From NCBI GenBank assembly GCA_002085355.1, contig NATN01000107.1, forward strand, positions 1 through 8,010: DNA of 8,010 nt, read 5' to 3'. The position numbers were made by a program, and so were the translations under genes. The notes beneath the pieces are model-generated. The model was not told the DNA's origin, did not search any database, and was given only the letters and a program-made list of their open reading frames with translations. Positions within the stretch are counted from its first letter, which is position 1; the number at the start of each line of letters is the position of its first letter. The stretch comes from Candidatus Zhuqueibacterota bacterium 4484_87 (GTDB lineage Bacteria > Zhuqueibacterota > Zhuqueibacteria > Thermofontimicrobiales > Thermofontimicrobiaceae). Positions 1-6,204 of this stretch are shown here, piece by piece.

Positions 1-1638
1 TGGAATAATTTTTTTCGTATCCAAATCTATGTCGTAAAAATAGCCTGTCTTTTCATCGAACATCATGGATTGAATTTTTTGCTTCAGTTCTTCTGCTTCT
101 GCGTGGAACTTTTTTGCTTCCCCATTTTTCCCCAGCAGTTCTGCCATTTGCGCCAGATAATTTTTCTCTGCAAAAAGATAGCTGTTCAAATCAACTGATT
201 CCTGCGTCAGAGACCAGGCTCCGTCTTTGTTCCGTACAATTTTTGCCTCATCAAATCTGACCGCATTATCCATGCCGCTTTCCCATGCAGCGGCTTTTTT
301 AGTGCCGTCTGTGGAGCCGTATTCACAAAGGCCATTGTTGTCGTGGTCGCGGAATTTAAACCACCATTGATGATATTTGACCAATTTAGGATAAATTGTT
401 TTCACAAAAGCAGTGTCGCTATTTTCTTCAAAAATGCGCCAGACCGCCCAAGCTGCCAGCGGCGGTTTCGTATTGCGCCAGTTGTTATTTTTTGCATCAG
501 GGAAAACGCAATCGGGAATCATGCCGACTTCGTTCTGGAAATCGAACATAGCAAAAATCTGCTCCTCCGCGATTTTTCCGTCAATCGAAGCGAGCGCTGC
601 CGCATGTTTCCAGGAATCCCATGCCCAAAAACCGTCGAAATAAGTCACTGCTGAAGAGGGAATAATCCCCGAGTGCTTCAGCGCACCTCTTGCGCTTCTG
701 TAATTTGTCATGAGCGTGATGAGCGATTTCATTCCGATTCGCTGATATTCGTTACCACTCGCCCATTTCGATCCTGAAGAAAATATTTTATCGGCATAGC
801 CCTGCCAACGCTGTTTGTGATCAGCAAACATTTTCTCCGGCTGGTGGAACATGACGCGATTTTCAGCTTTCTCCCGTTTCCATTGATTATCATTCTCAAC
901 ATAAGAAATTATAAAAAAATTGAGAAATCGCAATTTAGGGAACATATTCATGCGTTTCTTTTTGATGAGATAAGTGTTCCCGTCAATGAAATAATCTGTT
1001 GTATAAAGCGATCCTTCCATAGGCTTAATGATAAATTTCCCGCCGTTCTTCAGTTTGATTTCGATACATTCATCGCCCACGCGTGGAGTTGCCTTTTTGG
1101 AGAAAACGTTTCCTTCCAACCCTAAAATAATCGCTTTGAAATAATGGGATGTATTTATCAATTCCGTGCGCAAAAATGCTGTCTTTTCGGTGGCAAACCA
1201 GAGATTCAAATTAATCGTCAAACTGTCAATTTCCAGCTTTTGCTCCAGATAGCCAGGATGGTAAGATTCATCCAGCATTTTCAACCGCACACGTTTGCCA
1301 CTAAATGCATCCCACACGACCAGTTTAATCAACTGTTGGCTGATCCATTCTTTTCTGTCGATGAGATAGGGTCCGACGAAGCCGCCAATGAACGATTCCT
1401 CGTTTTCCGGCGGCAGGGCAAATCCGTACCAGGCACCGTTATCGGAATAAAAGAATCCGTCTCTATCGCCCGGATTTTCAGGAATATGCCTGATGTTCAA
1501 AAAATCAACTGGCTCCGTTGCTTCACTCATTTGAGTTTGATTTTTTGTTGTTGTTTCTTCTTTACGCGAACATCCCGCAATTGCTAAGAAAATAAGCGAA
1601 AAGGTCAGCAGTAACGTTTTCTTTTTTCCGAACTTCAT
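1..1638 (-). CDS. GH63-type glycoside hydrolase, lipoprotein, C-terminus beyond the window
   Basis: The frame is open from an ATG at 1638 to the window edge, giving 546 residues without a stop. A typical bacterial GH63 enzyme such as YgjK is near 780 residues, so roughly the last third is missing. Residues 1-22 form a lysine-rich, hydrophobic signal peptide ending in the lipobox I20-A-G-C23, so the mature protein should be lipid-anchored in the envelope. An AGAGG ribosome binding site lies about 8 bases upstream, which with the signal peptide supports this start over Met37. Residues about 45-300 look like the beta-rich N-terminal domain and the (alpha/alpha)6 barrel follows. Barrel motifs are FWAWDSWKH (337-345), DHDNNGLCEYG (431-441) and WESGMDN (452-458). 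By analogy with YgjK and trehalase, D457 is the probable general acid; the general base Glu would lie in the missing part. Family knowledge predicts inverting exo-hydrolysis of an alpha-linked sugar. Substrate is unknown; a mannosylglycerate hydrolase-like or trehalase-like role is possible. Confidence 0.85.
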   Translation of the reverse strand, partial: MKFGKKKTLLLTFSLIFLAIAGCSRKEETTTKNQTQMSEATEPVDFLNIRHIPENPGDRDGFFYSDNGAWYGFALPPENEESFIGGFVGPYLIDRKEWISQQLIKLVVWDAFSGKRVRLKMLDESYHPGYLEQKLEIDSLTINLNLWFATEKTAFLRTELINTSHYFKAIILGLEGNVFSKKATPRVGDECIEIKLKNGGKFIIKPMEGSLYTTDYFIDGNTYLIKKKRMNMFPKLRFLNFFIISYVENDNQWKREKAENRVMFHQPEKMFADHKQRWQGYADKIFSSGSKWASGNEYQRIGMKSLITLMTNYRSARGALKHSGIIPSSAVTYFDGFWAWDSWKHAAALASIDGKIAEEQIFAMFDFQNEVGMIPDCVFPDAKNNNWRNTKPPLAAWAVWRIFEENSDTAFVKTIYPKLVKYHQWWFKFRDHDNNGLCEYGSTDGTKKAAAWESGMDNAVRFDEAKIVRNKDGAWSLTQESVDLNSYLFAEKNYLAQMAELLGKNGEAKKFHAEAEELKQKIQSMMFDEKTGYFYDIDLDTKKIIP

Positions 1639-1760
1639 TTTTGTACCTCTGTTAGTTCTTCCGTCCCAATAGATTATCTCATTTTTGAATTATTGATTTT
1701 TTAGATTCCCACAAATTCTTCAAAATTATCTCGTGTAATAAATTTCACTTGACTACATAG

Positions 1761-1830
1761 CACGCGGATTTTCGCAGATTAGACGGATTTTCACGGATCT
1801 TTATCCGCGAGATCAGCGTCCATCTGTGGG
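1761..1830. repeat. degenerate CGGATTTTC / CGCAGATTA-type intergenic repeat
   Basis: CGGATTTTC occurs exactly twice, at 1765-1773 and 1784-1792, a 19-base period, and is followed by the related ACGGATC and ATCCGCG. CGCGGAT (1763-1769) and ATCCGCG (1803-1809) form a perfect 7-bp inverted pair, and the element ends in GCGTCCATCTGTGG (1816-1829). From memory, similar mixtures of CGCAGATTA, CACGGATTTTC and CCATCTGTGG recur between genes in several uncultured bacterial and archaeal genomes. I could not check copy number here, and only one element is visible in this window. Its function is unknown. Confidence 0.55.
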
Positions 1831-1871
1831 CTATCCTTCTCCACCATAAAAATTGGAAAGTTATTCTGCTT

Positions 1872-1899
1872 TATTAATGGCTAAAAGTATCCATTAATA
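1872..1899. repeat. 9-bp perfect inverted repeat
   Basis: TATTAATGG (1872-1880) and CCATTAATA (1891-1899) are exact reverse complements with a 10-base spacer. The stem is AT-rich and has no T-tract suited to termination on either strand, so it could be an operator-like palindrome or chance. Short AT-rich palindromes are common in DNA of this composition, so confidence that it matters is low. Confidence 0.3.
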
Positions 1900-1990
1900 T
1901 TCTTCAAAATTTTAATCTCATAACCGATATATTTAAAAAAATGGCGCTTAATGTGTTTGGCAATGTACGCCGTATTTTCCATATTTATAC

Positions 1991-2037
1991 TAAATTAGGC
2001 GACTATACTCTCCTAATTTGCCATAAATTAGGAGAGT
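1991..2037. repeat. three-copy AAATTAGG element containing a perfect 13-bp hairpin
   Basis: The octamer AAATTAGG lies at 1992-1999, inverted at 2012-2019, and direct again at 2025-2032. Copies two and three sit in a perfect 13-bp stem, ACTCTCCTAATTT (2007-2019) and AAATTAGGAGAGT (2025-2037), with a 5-base loop. Copy two could instead pair with copy one, so two mutually exclusive hairpins can be drawn. It lies 75 bases past the stop of the kinase/phospho-lyase gene, but no run of T follows the stem on either strand, which argues against a classical intrinsic terminator. It may be an operator, an mRNA 3' end-stabilising hairpin, or a remnant of a small mobile element. Confidence 0.5.
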
Positions 2038-2111
2038 TTCCAAATGCGTTTTCAAATGTAACCTATTGAAGTTATTACTACAAAATACAATTTTCGTTCA
2101 CTTCCATTTCT

Positions 2112-4445
2112 TTACGCCATTTCTCCCATCACTTTTTCCAAATTACCCGCCAAAAAATCCACATGCTTTTTTGTAAAAATAATCGGCGGTTTGATTTTGA
2201 TAACATTGTAAAAAGGGCCGTCCGTGCTCAGCAGAATGCCCCTGTTTTTCATGCGCTCGACAGTTTCTGTTGCTTCTTCAACCGCAGGTTCCAGCGTTTC
2301 CCTACTGCGAACCAGTTCCACGCCCAGAAAAAGTCCGAGACCGCGTACGTCGCCAATCAGGGGAAATTTTTGTTTCAATTCTTGCAACCGATTTTTGAGA
2401 TATTCGCCGACAACGCGCGCATTTTCCTGCAAACCCTCCTGTTCAATCACATCGAGCACTGCCAGACCCACGGCACAGGAAACCGGATTCCCGCCGTAAG
2501 TGTTGAAATATTCCATGCCATTGGCAAAAGCATCAGCAATTTCCGGAGTTGTCACTACCGCAGCCAGGGGATGGCCGTTTCCGATTGGCTTCCCCAATGT
2601 GACAATGTCTGGCACAACATTTTGCGTCTCAAAACCCCAGAAATGCGTTCCGACTCTGCCGAATCCGATCTGCACTTCATCTGCGATGCAAAGGCCGCCA
2701 ACATCACGGACATAGCGGTAAACATGCCGGAGATAACCATCCGGAAAAACGATCTGTCCGGCGACTCCCATGAGCGATTCGCTGATGAATGCCGCGATAG
2801 ATTTTCCCGATTTTTTCAGCTCCTCAATTTTTTCATAAACCTGTCTGGCATATTTTTTCGCAGCATTGGGATCATCCCTCCGGTAACGCCCGCGAAAAAC
2901 ATCTGGTACCTCCACTTTGTGAATATGCGCCGCGAGTCCTGCCCCGCCGGGACCGTCAAATTTGTAGGGGCTGATTTCGATGTCCGCAGCGGTTGTTCCG
3001 TGGTACGCAGCGTCAATACAAATCATGTCTTTTTGTCCGGTGAAATTTTTCGCCAGTCGCAGCGCCAAATCATTGGCTTCACTGCCGGAATTGACGAAAA
3101 AACAGACGGACAACGGATCGGGGAATTTTGCCGTGAGACGTTCGGCATATTCTATTAAATAATCATACAAATAACGCGTGTTCGTGTTCAAAATCGCCAT
3201 TTGCCTCTGCGCTGTCTTCACAATGTGAGGGTGCGAATGTCCCACGTGGGGTACATTATTTACTGCATCCAGATAAGTTTTGCCCGATTCATCGTACAGA
3301 TAATGAAGCGCCCCACCAATGATTTTCAGCGGCTCTTTGTAAGAAATGCTCAAAGATTTCCCTATTAACTTTTCCCGCCGCTTCAAAATTTCGTTTTTGC
3401 TCATTCCCTGCGCTTGCCACTGATATCCGCAAGAGCGGAGGAATCGTCTTTTAGCGCGCTCGGGATTGCAGGAGAGCAAATAATCCAGCAACTTCCAGGC
3501 ATCTTTTTCCGAAACACCGATGTATTTATTCTCCGGTTCCAGCACACGACTTTCCGCGGCAATGATCACGCTCTGGCAAAGCCTTCCTGCAATCAGAAAA
3601 TAAAGAAGCTCCAACTCCAATTTCTCCAACGGAAATTCCTGGTGATAGCCCTGAATCACTTGCGTCGCGGCTTGCAGCGGATCAGATTTATGAAACATGG
3701 AATAAGTGCAACCAATGGCAAGCTCAAAAATCGTATTGGAAAAAACAACGTCGCCGAAGTCAATGAGACCTTTGATTTTCTCCGGCTGAACTTCGTCAAC
3801 CAACACGTTAAAATCATTAGCATCGTTGTGGATAGCGCTGCGTCTCAATCGTGAAAGTTCCGGGAAAACGTGGGTTTCAAATTGGAGCAAAAAATATTCG
3901 ACCAATCTTCTTTTTCCCGGTTCGGGAATGTACGCCAGACTGCGACGCGAATCGAGAACGTTTTTCAAATCCCAGTCCAAACCGCGATGCAATCCGCAAT
4001 GGTCAAAATCCATCAAATTGCGATCCACTTTTCCAAGGAATAAGCCCAAATTAAAAAGCATTTCATCGGTCGTTTCTTTCAACTCTGAAAGGAAATTTCC
4101 TGAAATGAAACGCACCATTCGCGCCAGATGTTCGTCCCCATTGCTGTTTTTCACAGTAAAAATAGTATCATTTTGCTTGGAAGCGACTATCGTGGGAAAA
4201 CAATATTCAGGCATTTTTTCTGTGAGCGTGGAAACCATTGCAATCTGTGCTTCAACCGCTGCCCGCGAGTCAGCTCGATGAGAAATCTTCAGCACAAACT
4301 TTTCAGCTCTGTCATTCTCAACATAAAAATTCTGATCGATATAGCCGGGCAGCGGTTTTACTTGACATTTTGTCCCGAAAAATTCTTCTGCAACTTTTTC
4401 GACTTCTCCGAAACTAAAACGCGGTCTTGCTTCGATCAAATTCAC
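2112..4445 (-). CDS. bifunctional APH-type kinase / class III PLP phospho-lyase (AGXT2L-like)
   Basis: This 777-residue cytoplasmic fusion joins two enzymes. Residues 1 to about 330 are an APH/choline-kinase fold: the catalytic loop HNDANDFN has H206, D208 and N213, and IDFGD (228-232) supplies the metal-binding Asp. Residues about 352-777 are a class III PLP enzyme: LDAVNNVPHVGHSHP (392-406), NSGSEAND (452-459), DEVQ (589-592) with the cofactor-ring Asp589, probable Schiff-base Lys619 in TLGKPIGNGHP, and YFNTYGGNPVSCAVG (646-660). These match, from memory, vertebrate ETNPPL and PHYKPL, which are phospho-lyases rather than transaminases. Inferred chemistry: ATP-dependent phosphorylation of a hydroxylated amine (hydroxylysine or ethanolamine), then elimination of ammonia and phosphate to an aldehyde. 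The start is GTG, chosen because AAGGAGG sits 5 bases upstream and no in-frame ATG precedes it. All key residues appear intact. The exact substrate cannot be read from sequence. The upstream neighbour is divergent. Confidence 0.93.
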   Translation of the reverse strand: MNLIEARPRFSFGEVEKVAEEFFGTKCQVKPLPGYIDQNFYVENDRAEKFVLKISHRADSRAAVEAQIAMVSTLTEKMPEYCFPTIVASKQNDTIFTVKNSNGDEHLARMVRFISGNFLSELKETTDEMLFNLGLFLGKVDRNLMDFDHCGLHRGLDWDLKNVLDSRRSLAYIPEPGKRRLVEYFLLQFETHVFPELSRLRRSAIHNDANDFNVLVDEVQPEKIKGLIDFGDVVFSNTIFELAIGCTYSMFHKSDPLQAATQVIQGYHQEFPLEKLELELLYFLIAGRLCQSVIIAAESRVLEPENKYIGVSEKDAWKLLDYLLSCNPERAKRRFLRSCGYQWQAQGMSKNEILKRREKLIGKSLSISYKEPLKIIGGALHYLYDESGKTYLDAVNNVPHVGHSHPHIVKTAQRQMAILNTNTRYLYDYLIEYAERLTAKFPDPLSVCFFVNSGSEANDLALRLAKNFTGQKDMICIDAAYHGTTAADIEISPYKFDGPGGAGLAAHIHKVEVPDVFRGRYRRDDPNAAKKYARQVYEKIEELKKSGKSIAAFISESLMGVAGQIVFPDGYLRHVYRYVRDVGGLCIADEVQIGFGRVGTHFWGFETQNVVPDIVTLGKPIGNGHPLAAVVTTPEIADAFANGMEYFNTYGGNPVSCAVGLAVLDVIEQEGLQENARVVGEYLKNRLQELKQKFPLIGDVRGLGLFLGVELVRSRETLEPAVEEATETVERMKNRGILLSTDGPFYNVIKIKPPIIFTKKHVDFLAGNLEKVMGEMA

Positions 4446-4448
4446 AAA

Positions 4449-4457
4449 TGCCTCCTT
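4449..4457 (-). promoter_or_regulatory. ribosome binding site of the kinase/phospho-lyase gene
   Basis: On the minus strand CAAGGAGGC precedes the start by 5 bases (AAGGAGG, CATTT, GTG). This near-perfect anti-16S match fixes GTG at 4445 as the start. Confidence 0.8.
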
Positions 4458-4509
4458 GAGGTTTCTGTTCCCGAATTTACAAATATTTCACTCAAAAATC
4501 AACAGCCGA

Positions 4510-4540
4510 ATAATAAAGGGATAAAAAACCTGATTGACAA
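4510..4540 (-). promoter_or_regulatory. candidate promoter of the kinase/phospho-lyase gene
   Basis: On the minus strand TTGTCA (4540-4535) and TATTAT (4515-4510) each match the sigma-70 consensus at 5 of 6 bases, with a 19-base spacer that is slightly long. Transcription would start near 4503, leaving a leader of about 58 bases. The -35 overlaps the candidate -35 of the plus-strand promoter. The assignment rests on E. coli-like consensus, which may not hold in this lineage. Confidence 0.28.
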
Positions 4541-4563
4541 TTTTGCATTTCCCTTTTTACAAA
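4534..4563 (+). promoter_or_regulatory. candidate promoter of the plus-strand lipoprotein operon
   Basis: TTGACA (4534-4539) is a perfect -35 hexamer, followed after 18 bases by TACAAA (4558-4563), a 4-of-6 match to TATAAT. It would give a long leader of about 255 bases that includes the hairpin at 4724-4749. A closer promoter is possible, but I saw no better pair. Confidence 0.25.
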
Positions 4564-4723
4564 AAATGTCTCATTTGCGGACGTGGCATTTACAATTCGC
4601 TGATTATCCTGCTGTTATCAGAGGCAAATGGAGCACTCTATTTGTTTTATTTTCTTAAATTTAACTAACAATCACTCATGCCCGGTATTTCAGGCACAAC
4701 TTTTGCCAAATAAATTAAAAATG

Positions 4724-4749
4724 AAAAATGACCAAATTTTGTCATTTTT
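4724..4749 (+). promoter_or_regulatory. AT-rich hairpin upstream of the CsgG-like lipoprotein gene
   Basis: AAAAATGAC (4724-4732) and GTCATTTTT (4741-4749) are perfect 9-base complements around CAAATTTT. The descending arm ends in a run of six T (4745-4750), so on the plus strand it resembles a weak attenuator, about 77 bases before the TTG start. The stem has only two G-C pairs, so it may equally be an operator palindrome or chance in AT-rich DNA. Confidence 0.3.
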
Positions 4750-4812
4750 TCAGACAGTTAAAATGTGAGTTTCCGAAATGCAAAAACCGCAAGAATGAAT
4801 ATTTTAATAGAT

Positions 4813-4820
4813 AGAAGGAG
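4813..4820 (+). promoter_or_regulatory. ribosome binding site of the CsgG-like lipoprotein gene
   Basis: AGAAGGAG stands 6 bases before TTG at 4827. The next in-frame ATG (codon 18) falls inside the signal peptide and would destroy it, so the TTG start is preferred. Confidence 0.8.
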
Positions 4821-4826
4821 ATCACC

Positions 4827-6173
4827 TTGTCTCGAAAGCTTATCTTTCATGCAAGTGCCTTCATCATTTTTACAGTGATGTTGGTCGGATGCGCAACGAT
4901 GGGAACTTCCCGTCGGACAACGGCGCAATACAAAGCCGATTTGCGCACCTATATTCAGCGCGTAAAGGCGAATCCACGTGATGCCGAAGCGTACAGGGAA
5001 ATCGGCGTTATCACTTTTGAGCTAAAAAAATATCCGCTGGCGCGAAAATTTCTCACAAAAGCTTTCAAATTTGCCCCCAGTGACGGAAAAACGCTTTATT
5101 TCCTCGGCATGACTCTGGAAGCGCAAAATCAGCTCAAGCTCGCGCTCAAAGTTTACCAAAAATTTAACGTCATTTCAAAGGCCTCGCCCTATCGATACCA
5201 ATTGGAATCACGCTATCAGTGGGTCAGCCGGGAATTAATTCATCAGGAAATGAGAAATCTGCTGGCGCAAGAAAGTCAACTGGGAACCAGCCAAATTTCC
5301 CCGGTCGCAATCGCTATTTTTCCTTTTTCCTATTTTGGAAAAGAAAAAAAGTATTCATCGCTTGGCAAAGGGATCAGCGAAATGATGATTACGGACCTCA
5401 GTCAAGTCAAAGGCCTCGTTCCCGTTGAAAGAGTACGCTTGCAGGCATTAATGGATGAAATTGGTCTGGGTCAAAGCGGAATGATCAAAGAAGGATCAGC
5501 GCCGCGATTCGGAAAACTGCTCGGCGCAGGAAAAATTGTTGCCGGCAGCTTTGATGTTTTATCAAAAAAGAAAGTCCAGTTTAATGCTGCTTTTTGGGAC
5601 GTCCTCAAGAACAAATTTCCTCCGCCTTCTACGGAGACTGATAAACTGGACAATATTTTTCGCATCGAAAAAGACCTTGTTTTTAGTCTGATTGATGACA
5701 TGGGCATTTTACTCACTCCTCAAGAAAAGGCAAAAATCCAACAAATTCCGACGAAAAACTTACATGCATTTTTAGCCTATTGCCAGGGACTGGAGATGGA
5801 AGATGCCGGCAACTTCGGAAAAGCTGCTCAATTTTTCCAAAAAGCGGTTCGGCTTGATCCCAATTTCAGCAAGGCAAAACAGAAAAAAGCAAAGGCAAAA
5901 ATGTTGCAAATCGCAGGGAAAGGACTATCCCCGGTGAATCAGCGAACTGCTTCGTCACCAACAACATCAATTGCAATACGGAGAACAGAATTATCCAAAA
6001 CCGATCTCATCAGTGACAGATTAAATAATATATCAGCAAGCATCGGAACAATATTCATTCCGGGGCAGGATACGCGCAAGCCGACTCAGGAAGCAGCAGA
6101 AGCCGGAGCTGAAATTCTTGGCGATTTGCCTTTGCCGCCGGACCCGCCGCAACGAAACGGAATTAATCCATAA
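4827..6173 (+). CDS. lipoprotein with TPR-like and CsgG-like segments
   Basis: This 448-residue protein begins with a signal peptide and lipobox L19-V-G-C22, so it should be anchored in the envelope, probably the outer membrane. Residues about 32-115 form TPR-like helical pairs (for example AYREIGVITFELKKYPLARK). Residues about 158-300 look like the CsgG/TolB-N alpha/beta domain: the strand VAIAIFPFSYFG (160-171), LGKGISEMMITDLSQ (179-193), then VERVRLQALMDEIGLGQSG (200-218) and GKLLGAGKIVAGSFDV (229-244). Residues 312-350 carry another TPR-like unit (GNFGKAAQFFQKAVRLDPN). The tail from about 365 is low-complexity and ends proline-rich (LPLPPDPPQRNGINP). CsgG itself makes an outer-membrane secretion pore, but many CsgG-fold lipoproteins with TPRs are uncharacterised, and pore formation here is not shown. 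It is followed after 31 bases by the Asp-box protein gene, suggesting co-transcription. Confidence 0.82.
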   Translation: MSRKLIFHASAFIIFTVMLVGCATMGTSRRTTAQYKADLRTYIQRVKANPRDAEAYREIGVITFELKKYPLARKFLTKAFKFAPSDGKTLYFLGMTLEAQNQLKLALKVYQKFNVISKASPYRYQLESRYQWVSRELIHQEMRNLLAQESQLGTSQISPVAIAIFPFSYFGKEKKYSSLGKGISEMMITDLSQVKGLVPVERVRLQALMDEIGLGQSGMIKEGSAPRFGKLLGAGKIVAGSFDVLSKKKVQFNAAFWDVLKNKFPPPSTETDKLDNIFRIEKDLVFSLIDDMGILLTPQEKAKIQQIPTKNLHAFLAYCQGLEMEDAGNFGKAAQFFQKAVRLDPNFSKAKQKKAKAKMLQIAGKGLSPVNQRTASSPTTSIAIRRTELSKTDLISDRLNNISASIGTIFIPGQDTRKPTQEAAEAGAEILGDLPLPPDPPQRNGINP

Positions 6174-6188
6174 TTTGAATATTAATTT

Positions 6189-6195
6189 TAAGAGG
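6189..6195 (+). promoter_or_regulatory. ribosome binding site of the Asp-box protein gene
   Basis: TAAGAGG lies 9 bases before ATG at 6205 in the 31-base gap after the lipoprotein stop. No terminator-like hairpin lies between the two genes, supporting one transcript. Confidence 0.6.
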
Positions 6196-6204
6196 CTAAA
6201 TAAA

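Larger units (their letters stand above)
1639..2111. other. non-coding intergenic region between two minus-strand genes
   Basis: This 473-base AT-rich stretch separates the kinase/phospho-lyase gene from the downstream GH63 gene on the same strand. No convincing coding frame was found. It contains a degenerate CGGATTTTC-type repeat (1761-1830), a 9-bp inverted repeat (1872-1899) and a three-copy AAATTAGG element with a 13-bp hairpin (1991-2037). The distance and structured DNA suggest the two genes are transcribed separately. No clear -35/-10 pair for the GH63 gene was identified; a GATAAT hexamer on the minus strand near 1677 has no good partner. Confidence 0.7.
4446..4826. other. divergent intergenic region between the fusion enzyme and the lipoprotein operon
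   Basis: These 381 bases separate genes that start in opposite directions (GTG at 4445 minus, TTG at 4827 plus), so both promoters should lie here. I see candidate hexamers around 4510-4563, an AT-rich hairpin at 4724-4749, and the two ribosome binding sites at the edges. CATTTGC (4572-4578) is repeated inverted as GCAAATG near 4623, but about 45 bases apart, too far to interpret. No credible short gene was found. Confidence 0.7.

Noticed and set aside
343..1587. Plus-strand open frames opposite the GH63 gene
   Set aside because: The minus frame is open for 546 codons with GH63 motifs and a lipobox. The plus frames are short, lack ribosome binding sites and resemble no family.
1761..1830. 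CRISPR array
   Set aside because: Repeat units are only 9 bases at a 19-base period and degenerate, with no regular repeat-spacer pattern and no cas genes in the window.
2007..2037. Intrinsic terminator of the kinase/phospho-lyase gene
   Set aside because: The stem is strong, but on the minus strand it is followed by ATAGTCGCC and not a T-run, so it was listed as a repeat.
2163..3158. Plus-strand open frame of 331 codons
   Set aside because: It lies wholly antisense to the PLP domain of the fusion enzyme, whose motifs are intact. Its translation is Cys/Phe/Arg-rich with no recognisable domain, as expected of a shadow frame.
4128..4658. Plus-strand open frame of 176 codons reaching into the divergent intergenic region
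   Set aside because: About 60% overlaps the N-terminus of the kinase on the other strand, the translation has no recognisable features, and the remainder covers the likely promoter region.
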